The translations under genes and the position numbers were made by a program. The notes beneath the pieces are model-generated. The model was not told where the DNA came from, did not search any database, and worked only from the letters and a program-made list of their open reading frames with translations. Positions 56,270 to 64,000 of a stretch of 64,000 bases of DNA are shown piece by piece (within the stretch, counting starts at the first letter, position 1; the number at the start of each line of letters is the position of its first letter). Origin of the DNA: Chersky-840 sp963794615 (lineage in GTDB: Bacteria; Actinomycetota; Acidimicrobiia; Acidimicrobiales; UBA8190); NCBI GenBank assembly GCA_963794615.1, contig CAWCEP010000006.1:372001-436000 (forward strand), given 5' to 3'.

Positions 56270-56977
56270 TTGGCTACGCTCCCGCGGATCACATCCCGAG
56301 ACCTCGAGCCGCCGGAGGTGGTAACCACACCAGCACCGGAGTCGGTGCGTCCCGTCCTGCGCGGGTGGCTCCATCTCGTCTCCTTCGTCCTCGTCTTGGT
56401 GGCGGGCCCGCTCCTCGTGGCCCGGGCCCGCACCGACGGGGCGCGCGCCGCGCTGATCGTCTACGTCGTGTCGCTGGCGGCGCTGTTCGGGGTGAGCGCC
56501 GCCTTCCACCGCATCCGGTGGTCCCCGGCGGGACGCCGGCGCATGCGCCGCGCCGATCACGCCACCATCTTCCTGGCCATCGCCGGTACCTACACCGCCG
56601 TGGCCGGCCTCACCGTGCACGGGTGGGCGCAGATCCTGGTGTTGTGCCTGGTGTGGTTCGGGGGTGCCATCGGCGTGACGGTCCGGCAGGTATGGCTGGA
56701 CGCTCCGAAGTGGGCCATCGCCGTGCCCTACGTCGTGGCGGGGTGGTCGGCGCTCGCCATCATCCCCCAGCTCTGGGACGGTCTCGGGGGAGTCGGGTTC
56801 GGCCTCATCCTGGCGGGGGGGGCCTGCTACACCATCGGGGCGGTCTGCTACGCGATGAAACGACCGAACCCGGTGCCGGGTGTGTTCGGGTACCACGAGG
56901 TGTTCCACGCCCTCACCGTCTTGGGGGCCACGTTCCATTTCGTCGCCATCGCCGCCTTCGCCCTGCCCCGGTCCTGA
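56270..56977 (+). CDS. Hemolysin III / PAQR-family membrane protein
   Basis: A 235-residue seven-helix membrane protein. Family motifs with metal ligands: SAAFHRIRW near the second helix, DHATIFLAIAGTYT, and the C-terminal PNPVPGVFGYHEVFHALTVLGATFHF. Despite the name, bacterial members are usually linked to membrane fluidity or hydrolase activity. Start TTG 56270 begins the open frame; a GTG at 56318 is an alternative. Stands alone between small genes. Confidence 0.9.
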   Translation: MATLPRITSRDLEPPEVVTTPAPESVRPVLRGWLHLVSFVLVLVAGPLLVARARTDGARAALIVYVVSLAALFGVSAAFHRIRWSPAGRRRMRRADHATIFLAIAGTYTAVAGLTVHGWAQILVLCLVWFGGAIGVTVRQVWLDAPKWAIAVPYVVAGWSALAIIPQLWDGLGGVGFGLILAGGACYTIGAVCYAMKRPNPVPGVFGYHEVFHALTVLGATFHFVAIAAFALPRS

Positions 56978-57070
56978 CGAGGGCGCGGTATCGTCGGCGC
57001 CGGTCCGGCCGGTGATGCACGGTGCGTCAGGCGCCTCCGGCGTGGGCCCGGGCGGAGGGGGGCAGACCTC

Positions 57071-57490
57071 GTGGACGAGACGATGGCGTGGCTGGTCGAC
57101 CGGGCCCGGATCCGGGAGCTGACGGCTCGCTACAACCGCTGTTTCGACGACGGCGACCCCGAGGGTTTTGCCGCCACGTTCACCGAGGACGGGGCCATGG
57201 AGGTCGATGGCGGGCCGACCACCCGGGGGCGCGAGGCGCTGGCCGAGATGGTGCGGCGCACCCCGTACGGCATCGTGCACGTGACGGTGGACGCCATCGT
57301 CGAGGTCGACGGCGACCGCGCCGTGCAGGACGTGACCCTGCTGGTGGTGAACCGGCCCTCGGCCGACACCCCTCCCGAGAAGCGCCGGTCCCGGCTCCAG
57401 CGCACCGGCCGGTACCACGACGTGCTGGTGCGGACGCCCGACGGCTGGCGCTTCCAGCACCGGGTCGCGTCGCTCGACGGCGGCCTGTGA
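57071..57490 (+). CDS. SnoaL-like (NTF2 fold) protein
   Basis: A 139-residue SnoaL-type protein: VDRARIRELTARYNRCFDDGDPEGFAATFTEDGAMEV, HVTVDAIVEVDGDRAVQDVTL and GRYHDVLVRTPDGWRFQHR. Members act as small hydratases, isomerases or dehydratases, often in steroid or aromatic pathways. GTG 57071 follows a GGAGGGGGG site. The stop overlaps the GTG of the acyl-CoA synthetase (GTGA), implying joint function. Confidence 0.88.
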   Translation: MDETMAWLVDRARIRELTARYNRCFDDGDPEGFAATFTEDGAMEVDGGPTTRGREALAEMVRRTPYGIVHVTVDAIVEVDGDRAVQDVTLLVVNRPSADTPPEKRRSRLQRTGRYHDVLVRTPDGWRFQHRVASLDGGL

Positions 57491-59028
57491 CCACCCTCCT
57501 CACCGACCACCTGCGCGCCATGGCGGCGGCCTTTCCCGACAAGGTCGCCTACCAGGTGACCGACGGGGGTGCCATGACCTTCGCCGAGTGGGAGGCGGAG
57601 TCCAACCGCCTGGCCCGCGCCCTGGTGGCGATGGGGGTCACCAAGGGCGACCGGGTGTCAATCTACCTGCGGGCCGAAGAGGCGCTTCGCTTCATGGTCG
57701 GCTACTCGGCGGTGCACAAGGCGGGTGCGGTGGCCGTTCCCACCAACACGCGGCTCACCGACGGCGAGCTCGAACGCCTCCTCGGTCACGCCGAAGTCCG
57801 GGTCGTCCTGACCGACACCGACCTCGCGCCCCTCGCCCGGCGGTTGGCCGATGCGCTCGGCACCCTCCGGCACGTGATCGTCGCCCCGGCGCCCCACGAC
57901 GACGACAGCACCGCCCCCTGGGCGTGGGCCGTCGCCGGTTCCGACGACGCCACCACCTTCCAGGTCGAGGTGGACGGAGACGACCTCGCCGACATCCTCT
58001 ACACGTCGGGCACGACGGGGCTCCCCAAGGGTGTCGCCATCCGCCACCGCAACGTGGCTCTCATCCCGGGCGCACCCAACCCCCACTACTCGGGCCAGTG
58101 CTGGCTCCATGCCAGCCCGCTGTTCACCTTCGCCGGCATCGGCTTCATCTACAACCCCATGCAGCTGGGGCTGTTCGGCGTCTACCAACCCAAGTTCGAC
58201 GCCGGCCGGTGGCTCGAGGTGGTCGACGAGCTCCGGCCCCAGTTCGTGTTCCTGGTGCCGTCCATGGCTCAGCTCATCGTGGCGCACCCGCGCTTCGCCG
58301 ACGCGGAGCTCTCCTCCATCGCTATCTGCGCCATCGGCAGCGCTCCGCTCGCGCCGGCCACGTTGCGGGCCCTGCAGGAGCGCATGCCCGAGGCGTCGGT
58401 CTCCAACAGCTACGGCATGACCGAGGCCGGGCCCGCCTTCTGCTCGATGCCCAAAGGCGAGGCGCTCAAGCGCATCGGCTCGGTGGGCCAGCCCGTGCCC
58501 CCGCTCGAGGTGCGCATCGTCGACGAGGACGGCCGGGACCTACCGGCCGGTGAGGTAGGCGAGGCGATCCTGCGGATGAAGGGCCGCGAGCGCGAGTACT
58601 ACCGCAACGACGAGGCCACCGCGGGCACGTGGAAGGACGGGTGGCTCTACAGCGGCGACCTGGCCCGCCTCGACGACGACGGCTATCTCTACATCGTCGG
58701 CAGGAAGAAGGACGTCATCATCCGGGGTGGGAACAACATCCACGCCGTCGACGTCGAGGCCGTGCTGCTCGAGCACCCCGAGGTGGTGGAGGCGGCCGTC
58801 GTCGGCGTCCCCCATCAGGTCCTCGGCGAGGACGTCGCCGCCGTGGTGGTGCTCACCCCGGGGTCCCCGACCACGACCGACGAGCTCCGCCGGCACTGCG
58901 CCGACAAGCTGGCGGACTACAAGGTGCCGCGCCGTATCGAGCTGGTCGACGAGCTCCCCCGCAACGCCACCGGGAAGGTGCTCAAGGCGCAGCTCCAGGA
59001 CCGCCTGGCCACGTCCGCCGCCACCTGA
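57487..59028 (+). CDS. Acyl-CoA synthetase (class I adenylate-forming)
   Basis: A 513-residue ligase. Motifs: DILYTSGTTGLPKGVAI (ATP loop), NSYGMTEAGPAF, WLYSGDLARLDDDGYLYIVGRKKDVIIRGGNNI, and the C-terminal catalytic lysine in RNATGKVLKAQL. Couples an acid to CoA with ATP. Translationally coupled to the SnoaL-like gene, facing a convergent acyl-CoA dehydrogenase. Confidence 0.93.
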   Translation: MTTLLTDHLRAMAAAFPDKVAYQVTDGGAMTFAEWEAESNRLARALVAMGVTKGDRVSIYLRAEEALRFMVGYSAVHKAGAVAVPTNTRLTDGELERLLGHAEVRVVLTDTDLAPLARRLADALGTLRHVIVAPAPHDDDSTAPWAWAVAGSDDATTFQVEVDGDDLADILYTSGTTGLPKGVAIRHRNVALIPGAPNPHYSGQCWLHASPLFTFAGIGFIYNPMQLGLFGVYQPKFDAGRWLEVVDELRPQFVFLVPSMAQLIVAHPRFADAELSSIAICAIGSAPLAPATLRALQERMPEASVSNSYGMTEAGPAFCSMPKGEALKRIGSVGQPVPPLEVRIVDEDGRDLPAGEVGEAILRMKGREREYYRNDEATAGTWKDGWLYSGDLARLDDDGYLYIVGRKKDVIIRGGNNIHAVDVEAVLLEHPEVVEAAVVGVPHQVLGEDVAAVVVLTPGSPTTTDELRRHCADKLADYKVPRRIELVDELPRNATGKVLKAQLQDRLATSAAT

Positions 59029-59174
59029 GCCGTCCCCCGGTCAGGGCGGTCCGGTTGTTGTATCGGCACCCCGGAGCGCCGACTTGAGGGATTTCTTCCC
59101 ATCGGGCCAACTAGGCGTCTGACCGGGGCCGGACTGGGCCGGCCCTCTCAGGGGCCGGCCGGTCCCAGGGGCCG

Positions 59175-60275
59175 TCAGCGGCTGGCCGGTCCCAGGAGGA
59201 GGTCGGCCAGGCGCTCGCGCTGGAAGCCCTGGGCCCCGAAGAGCAGGTCGTCCTGCTTGGCCCGGCGGTAGAGGAGATGGCAGTCGACGTCCCAGGTGAA
59301 GCCCACGCCCCCGTGCACCTGGATGCACTCGGCGGTCACGGCGTCGGCGGCTTCGGCGACATAGCCCTTGCACATGGCCGCGGCGCGCTCGCGTTCGGGG
59401 TCGTCGGCGTCCGAGGCCCACGCCGCGTAGTGCGTCCCCACCCGGGCCAGCTCGAGGTGGTGGAGCATGTCGGCGGCCTTGTGCTTGATGACCTGGAAGG
59501 TGGCGATGGGCCGGTCGAACTGGACCCGCACCTTGGCGTAGTCGACCGCCAATTCGAGGGCGCGCTCGGATGTGCCCACCAACTCGGCGCACAACGCCAC
59601 GTTGATGTCGTCGAGGATGCGGCGCCACGACGCCTCGTGGTCTCCGGCGGGGCCCACCCGACGGGCGTGGCGCCCGTCCAGCACGATCCGAGCAAGCTTG
59701 CGGGTGACGTCCAGCGCCGGCACCGGCTCCCCGGCTGGTGCCTCGAGGAGGAAGGTGGCCATGGCGTCCCCGTCGTGGGCGACGACGAAGGCGAAGTCGG
59801 CGTGCGCCCCGTCGAGCACGAGGGGCTTGGTCCCCGACAGCACCCAGTCCGTGCCCTCGGGCGTGGCGCGCGCCCGCACCGTGCGCAACGGGTCCCCGTG
59901 GCCGGGCTCCTCCACCGCCACGGTCCCGCGCCGGCGTCCCGCGGCCAGGTCCTCGAGCACCTCGTCGACCCCGAGTCGGACCGCGGCGAGCGTGGCCGCC
60001 ACCGCCGAGGAGACGAGCGGTCCGGGGAAGGGCAGCCTCCCGAGCTCCTCCTGGAGCACGACGACGTCCACGAGCCCCAGCCCGAGCCCGCCCGCCGACT
60101 CGGGGACGAGGACGCCCAGCCAACCGAGCTCCGCCATGGTCCGCCACAGCTCGGGGGTGACGCCGACGGGGTCGTCGATCATGGCGCGGACGTAGGAGGA
60201 CGGTGCCTCGCTCGCCAGCGCGGTGCGCACCGCGGCGCGGAACCCCTCCTGCTCGGGGGAGAACGTGAAGTCCAT
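59175..60275 (-). CDS. Acyl-CoA dehydrogenase (small FadE-like subunit)
   Basis: A 366-residue member of the acyl-CoA dehydrogenase family, with SPEQEGFRAAVRTALASEAP at the start and ECIQVHGGVGFTWDVDCHLLYRRAKQD near the end. In the loop where most have a catalytic Glu (YEG) this one reads LLFGAQ, so the general base is missing there. Such subunits occur in heteromeric mycobacterial FadE pairs. The other acyl-CoA dehydrogenase at 61626 could be the partner, though it is on the other strand. ATG 60275; thiolase precedes it by 24 bp. Confidence 0.88.
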   Translation of the reverse strand: MDFTFSPEQEGFRAAVRTALASEAPSSYVRAMIDDPVGVTPELWRTMAELGWLGVLVPESAGGLGLGLVDVVVLQEELGRLPFPGPLVSSAVAATLAAVRLGVDEVLEDLAAGRRRGTVAVEEPGHGDPLRTVRARATPEGTDWVLSGTKPLVLDGAHADFAFVVAHDGDAMATFLLEAPAGEPVPALDVTRKLARIVLDGRHARRVGPAGDHEASWRRILDDINVALCAELVGTSERALELAVDYAKVRVQFDRPIATFQVIKHKAADMLHHLELARVGTHYAAWASDADDPERERAAAMCKGYVAEAADAVTAECIQVHGGVGFTWDVDCHLLYRRAKQDDLLFGAQGFQRERLADLLLGPASR

Positions 60276-60299
60276 GGTCGTCCTGACGGTCGGCCCGGC

Positions 60300-61490
60300 C
60301 TAGGCCAGGCGCTCGATGACGGTGGCGTTGGCCTGGCCGCCGCCCTCGCACATGGTCTGGAACCCGTAGCGGCCGCCCGTGGCCTGGAGCTCGTTGAGCA
60401 GGGTGGTCATGAGGCGCACCCCGCTCGCCCCCAACGGGTGGCCGATGGCAATGGCGCCGCCGCGCGGGTTGAGGCGGTCGGGGTCGGGGGAGAAGGCGCG
60501 GGCCCACATGAGCGCGATCGCCGCGAACGCCTCGTTGCACTCGATGGCGTCGAAGTCGTCGACCTTCATGCCCGTGCGGTCGAGCAGTTTGCGCGTCACC
60601 GGCACGGGGGCCGACAACACGATGGCGGCGTCCTCGGCGGCCACCGCGAAGGCGTGGAAGCGGGCCAGGATCGGGAGCCCGAGTGCTTCGGCCACGGACC
60701 GCTCGGCGATGAGCATCGCGGCGGCGCCGTCGGTCATCTGCGAGGAGTTGCCGGCCGTGATGTCGGGGGCGGTGTCGGGGTCGAAGGACTGCGCGGGGGG
60801 GAGCGAGGCGAGGCGTTCCAGGGTGGTGTCCCTGCGGATGCCCTCGTCGGTGGTGAGGACCTGGTCGGTGAGGGTGCCCTCGTCGTCACGGATGGGGACG
60901 GCGATGGCCTCCTTGGCGAAGTGCCCGGAGTCGGTGGCCGCCGCGGCCCGCCGGTGGCTCTCCAGCGCGTACTCGTCCATGTCCTGGCGCGAGATCTTCC
61001 ACTGGTCGGCGAGCAGCTGGGCCACCCGGAACTGCATCCACAACCGGTTGTCGATGACGTCGAGGAACGATTTCGGGAACGGGCCCGTCCCGCCCCGGGC
61101 GTTCGACGCCAGGGGCACGCGGCTCATGGACTCGACCCCGCACGCGATGGCGAGGTCGTAGTGCCCGGCCACGACCCCCGCCGCCGCGAAGTGCACGGCC
61201 TGCTGGGACGACCCGCACTGGCGGTCCACGGTCGTCGCCGGCACCGACTGGGGGAGGCCGGCCGCCACCCAGGCGTTGCGGGCCACGTTGGTCGACTGCT
61301 CGCCCACCTGGCTCACGCACCCGCCGATCACGTCGTCGATCCGCTCGGGGTCGACACCGGTGTGCTCCACGAGATGGGTCAGCGCAAAGGCGAGGAGGTC
61401 GACGGGGTGCCAGTTGGCGAGGGCCCCGCCCCGCTTGCCGAAGGCGGTGCGACAGGTGTCGACGATCACGGCTTCGCGGATCTCGCTCAT
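60300..61490 (-). CDS. Acetyl-CoA acetyltransferase (thiolase)
   Basis: A 396-residue thiolase. Catalytic Cys in VDRQCGSSQQAVHFAA, then CNEAFAAIALMWA, GGAIAIGHPLGASG with catalytic His, and MCEGGGQANATV with the second Cys. Complete, so active. GGAGGGG three bases before ATG 61490. It runs divergent from the acyl-CoA dehydrogenase at 61626 with a 24-bp palindrome between, and is followed by another acyl-CoA dehydrogenase in the same operon. Last step of beta-oxidation. Confidence 0.95.
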   Translation of the reverse strand: MSEIREAVIVDTCRTAFGKRGGALANWHPVDLLAFALTHLVEHTGVDPERIDDVIGGCVSQVGEQSTNVARNAWVAAGLPQSVPATTVDRQCGSSQQAVHFAAAGVVAGHYDLAIACGVESMSRVPLASNARGGTGPFPKSFLDVIDNRLWMQFRVAQLLADQWKISRQDMDEYALESHRRAAAATDSGHFAKEAIAVPIRDDEGTLTDQVLTTDEGIRRDTTLERLASLPPAQSFDPDTAPDITAGNSSQMTDGAAAMLIAERSVAEALGLPILARFHAFAVAAEDAAIVLSAPVPVTRKLLDRTGMKVDDFDAIECNEAFAAIALMWARAFSPDPDRLNPRGGAIAIGHPLGASGVRLMTTLLNELQATGGRYGFQTMCEGGGQANATVIERLA

Positions 61491-61507
61491 CGGCCCCTCC
61501 TGGCTGT

Positions 61508-61531
61508 GACGTTCCCGGCCCCGGGAACGTC
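61508..61531. promoter_or_regulatory. 24-bp operator palindrome between divergent beta-oxidation genes
   Basis: GACGTTCCCGG (61508-61518) and CCGGGAACGTC (61521-61531) are perfect 11-bp arms around CC. A second imperfect repeat, GTCAGTG (61537-61543) with CGCTGAC (61553-61559), lies next to it. Both are in the 135-bp region between thiolase and acyl-CoA dehydrogenase, good candidates for a TetR- or GntR-type acyl-CoA regulator, not encoded here. Confidence 0.6.
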
Positions 61532-61625
61532 GGACGGTCAGTGTAGTAAGTTCGCTGACGATGGTGTCAGGTCCGGTGTCCCTACGCCACCGGCGCGCGC
61601 CCGGGCCGGTGTGGACCGCGGTGGC

Positions 61626-62834
61626 ATGAGCGCGATCGACCTCGTAGAGGACGACGACCGGGCCGCGCTGCGCAAGCTCGCCCGTGACGTGGCCGAGCGC
61701 GACATCGCCCCCCACGCGCCGGGATGGGACGAGACCGAGGAGTTCGCCGAGGCGTCGCTCGAAGCCCTGCGCCGGGCCGAGCTGTTCACCGTCACCGTGG
61801 GCGAGGAGTACGGCGGCATGGGCATGGGCGACGTCGAGGCCGCCATCGTGCTCGAGGAGATCGCCCGCGTCGACGTGTCGAGTGCGATCTTGTGCCAGCT
61901 CGTCTTCAACGGCCCCCCTCGTGCCATCGAGCACCTCGGCAACGAAACGCTGCGTTCCCGTTGGCTTCCCATGGCGGCGGCGGGCGAGCTCTTCTGCATC
62001 GGCATCACCGAGCCCGATGCCGGCTCCGCCGCGACCACCATGCGGGCCCACCTCACCCCCGACGGCGACGGGTGGCGGCTCGACGCCTACAAGAACTACG
62101 TCACCGGTGGCCACAAGGCGGTGGCGTGCCTGGTGTGGTGCCGGTTCCCGGGCAGCGAGGCGGGGACGGGCAAGGGCATCGGCGCCGTGGTCGTCGACCT
62201 CGCCCGCGACGGCGTGAGCGTGGCCGGCACCCACCGCAAGATGGGGCTGCGGGGCTGCACCGAAGCGGAACTCGCCTTCGACGGCGTGCGCATCGAGCCC
62301 ACCGACGTGCTCGTGCCCGGTGACCCCGCCGACAACAGCGGGCTCAAGACGCTGCTGGCCCACATCAATCACGAGCGCTGCGGCAACGCCGCGATGTGCG
62401 TGGGTGCGGCCCAGGGCGCGCTCGAGTACGCCATGGCCTACATGCGGGACCGAAAGGTCGGCACCAAGCTGCTGTCCGAGCTCCAGGGCCTACAGTGGAA
62501 GATCGCCGACATCGCCACCGAGCTCGAAGGGGCGCGCTTCCTGTTGCAGCGGGCGCTCGTGCTGGCGGGGCGGCACGGCACGCCCCCGCCGCTCGAGTCC
62601 GCCATGGCCAAGATCGCCTGCAACCTCGCCGCCAAGCGGGTGTGCGACGAGGCCATCCAGCTCCTCGGAGGCTACGGCTACAGCCGGGAGTACCCCGTCG
62701 AGCGCGCCTACCGCGACATCCGCGGCCTGTGCATCGGGGCCGGCACGGTCGAGATCCAGCGCAACTTCGTGGGCACGGCCCTGCTGGGCGGGCGCGTCCC
62801 CCAGGGCCCGTGGTGGAAGGCCCCGCTGCGATGA
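61626..62834 (+). CDS. Acyl-CoA dehydrogenase
   Basis: A 402-residue enzyme. LFTVTVGEEYGGMGMGDVEAAIV, CIGITEPDAGSAATTMRAHL (FAD loop), HINHERCGNAAMCVGAAQGALEYAMAYM, QLLGGYGYSREYPVERAYRDIR and IGAGTVEIQRN. In the last loop Ala replaces the common catalytic Glu (YEGT), but the Glu in NHER lies where isovaleryl-CoA dehydrogenase keeps its base. ATG 61626; the ribosome binding site is weak. Overlaps the next gene by ATGA. Confidence 0.9.
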   Translation: MSAIDLVEDDDRAALRKLARDVAERDIAPHAPGWDETEEFAEASLEALRRAELFTVTVGEEYGGMGMGDVEAAIVLEEIARVDVSSAILCQLVFNGPPRAIEHLGNETLRSRWLPMAAAGELFCIGITEPDAGSAATTMRAHLTPDGDGWRLDAYKNYVTGGHKAVACLVWCRFPGSEAGTGKGIGAVVVDLARDGVSVAGTHRKMGLRGCTEAELAFDGVRIEPTDVLVPGDPADNSGLKTLLAHINHERCGNAAMCVGAAQGALEYAMAYMRDRKVGTKLLSELQGLQWKIADIATELEGARFLLQRALVLAGRHGTPPPLESAMAKIACNLAAKRVCDEAIQLLGGYGYSREYPVERAYRDIRGLCIGAGTVEIQRNFVGTALLGGRVPQGPWWKAPLR

Positions 62835-64000
62835 CCGCCGACGCGAAGCGAACCGATGCGGTCACCACCGATGCGAGCGGCGCGACGGTGAAGCCCGTCG
62901 CCGTCCTGGGGGTGGGGGCGGCCGCGCCCTCGCTGCGGCTCGCCGCCAAGGACGTGGGCGCGGCGTGGGGATCGGGCGGGGGCCGCGGCACCGTCGCGGT
63001 GTGCGACGCCGACGAGGACACCCTCACGCTGGCCTGGCGCGCCGCCAACGCCGCGCTCGACGCCGCGGGCATCGCGCCCGCCGAGGTGTCGGGACTGTGG
63101 TGGGGCACGGCCCGGCCCCCCTTCGCCGAGGGCCCCAGCCACCCCTTCCTGGCCACGACGTTGGGCCTCGACCGCGGCGTCGGGGGAGGCTTGGCGAGCG
63201 GGTCCCCGCACGCGGGGATGGAGGCGCTCCTCGCCGCGTGGGACGCCCTCGCCGCCGGCCACGCCCGGTACGCGCTCGTGGTGACGTCGGACGCGCTCGT
63301 GCCCGGGCTCGGCACCGCCGGGGAGTCGACGACCGGGGCCGGCGCCGCGGCCGTAGTCCTGGGCGCCATCGCCGAGGGCTCCGAGGGCCCGTCCGCCAAC
63401 GGGTCGTCCCCGCCGGCGCGATTGGTGGGGCGGGCCACGCGCGCCATGCCCGCCGTCGACCGCTACCGCGCCGACGGCGAGCGCGCCACCGGTGACGCCT
63501 ACGACCCCCGGTTGTTTCGCGAGGAGGTCTTCGTCCCGCTGCTGACCGAGACGGGACGGGGCGTCGCCGACGGCGCCGGCTCGAACCTGCGGGGGTGGGC
63601 CATCGCCGATCCCGACGGCAAGCTCGGCTCCGCCGTGGCGAAACGACTGGGTGCACCCCTGGCCTCGGCGCCGGTCTTCGCCGCCCTCGGGGACACCGGA
63701 GCGGCCGCCGCGCTGCTCGGCCTCGTCCACGCCAGTGCCGACGAGCGGCGACCGGCCGGTTGGGCGCCATCGGGTACGGCGGGGGGCGCGCCACCGCCGT
63801 CGTGGTCGACGCGGCGCGGGCCGTGCCCGGTGCGGTCACCGTCGACATGCTCGGCCCGGGACGCCAGGTCGCCTACGCCGAGGCGCTGCGGGCCCGGGGC
63901 CAGCTCGAGCCCATGGCCGACCCCATCGAGATGGGCCTGCCCCCGGGGGGAGCCGCCTTCGTGCGGGGCAATCCCGAGATGCTCGGGCTCTTCGGGGCGC
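62831..64000 (+). CDS. HMG-CoA synthase-like/thiolase-fold protein, partial, probable frameshift
   Basis: The gene starts at ATG 62831, overlapping the dehydrogenase stop, and runs past the window end. The first about 310 residues form a thiolase-fold unit of HMG-CoA synthase type (VAVLGVGAAAPSLRLAAKDVGAAWG, VSGLWWGTARPPF, LVVTSDALVPGLG, DPRLFREEVFVPLL). Where a catalytic Cys is expected the sequence is GGLASGSPHAGMEAL, without Cys. Around 63750-63775 the frame appears to shift: LGAIGYGGGRATAVVVDA and the linker before a C-terminal domain (LEPMADPIEMGLPPGG) are in another frame. Relatives carry an OB-fold/Zn-ribbon tail. Function unclear; perhaps a non-catalytic partner or a condensing enzyme. 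Confidence 0.75.
   Translation, partial: MTADAKRTDAVTTDASGATVKPVAVLGVGAAAPSLRLAAKDVGAAWGSGGGRGTVAVCDADEDTLTLAWRAANAALDAAGIAPAEVSGLWWGTARPPFAEGPSHPFLATTLGLDRGVGGGLASGSPHAGMEALLAAWDALAAGHARYALVVTSDALVPGLGTAGESTTGAGAAAVVLGAIAEGSEGPSANGSSPPARLVGRATRAMPAVDRYRADGERATGDAYDPRLFREEVFVPLLTETGRGVADGAGSNLRGWAIADPDGKLGSAVAKRLGAPLASAPVFAALGDTGAAAALLGLVHASADERRPAGWAPSGTAGGAPPPSWSTRRGPCPVRSPSTCSARDARSPTPRRCGPGASSSPWPTPSRWACPRGEPPSCGAIPRCSGSSGR

Overview
The window is a GC-rich (by eye about 70 percent) stretch of an actinobacterial chromosome. The content fits a mycolate-free, soil- or water-type actinobacterium, possibly Acidimicrobiia: DHA2 efflux pumps, an F420-type LLM oxidoreductase, a DinB/DUF664 protein, an ECF42-type sigma factor with its YCII/DGPF partner, helix-turn-helix citrate synthase-like proteins and many acyl-CoA enzymes. 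The lineage is inference from gene families only. I saw no rRNA, tRNA, CRISPR array, insertion sequence or phage gene.

Layout. 0-3 kb: the tail of an EAL phosphodiesterase, a secreted 40-residue-repeat protein interrupted by a TAA, and a CorA transporter. 3.2-7.7 kb: a MarR regulator with a palindromic operator touching its start codon, followed by two overlapping genes for an asymmetric heterodimeric ABC exporter. 7.7-15 kb: small enzymes, a DHA2 pump fused to a winged helix, NAD-formate dehydrogenase and an LLM oxidoreductase. 15-19.7 kb: two drug-efflux units, each an MFS gene followed by its probable regulator (TetR, frameshifted; MerR, with an 18-bp palindrome at the pump start). 19.8-20.8 kb: two decayed genes.

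20.9-34.1 kb is a signalling island on the minus strand. Five genes whose reading frames all overlap encode a soluble poly-HAMP hybrid kinase, a REC-PAS-kinase-REC-REC protein, an HPt protein, a hybrid kinase without an H-box, and a lone receiver. Two GAF-ANTAR genes and a GAF-GGDEF-EAL gene flank them. Next to it lie a structured leader with a DUF3494 LPXTG surface protein and a secreted CAP-like protein, plausible outputs of the island.

37-44.6 kb carries a catabolic set (SDR, APH-type kinase, ACAD10/11-like dehydrogenase, acyl-CoA synthetase, a second APH kinase, thioesterase) whose composition recalls hydroxyacyl-CoA phosphorylation pathways (ACAD10/11, LvaACDE). 45-49 kb: DHA2 pump, DinB protein, ECF42 sigma and YCII protein. 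49.2-51.8 kb: a MarR regulator with a His-rich tail overlapping an ABC exporter with a Gly/Met/His-rich N terminus. 51.8-54.7 kb: a divergent pair of unusual citrate synthases, one fused to CBS domains and one to a DNA-binding domain. 55-64 kb: acyl-CoA metabolism (enoyl-CoA isomerase-like, acyl-CoA synthetase, two acyl-CoA dehydrogenases, thiolase, HMG-CoA-synthase-like protein) with a 24-bp operator-like palindrome between divergent genes.

Several genes (tetR, Nudix, DUF6582, HTH-citrate synthase, the last gene) each carry a single one-base frameshift, two of them in G or C runs. This may be assembly error rather than gene decay and should be checked against reads first.
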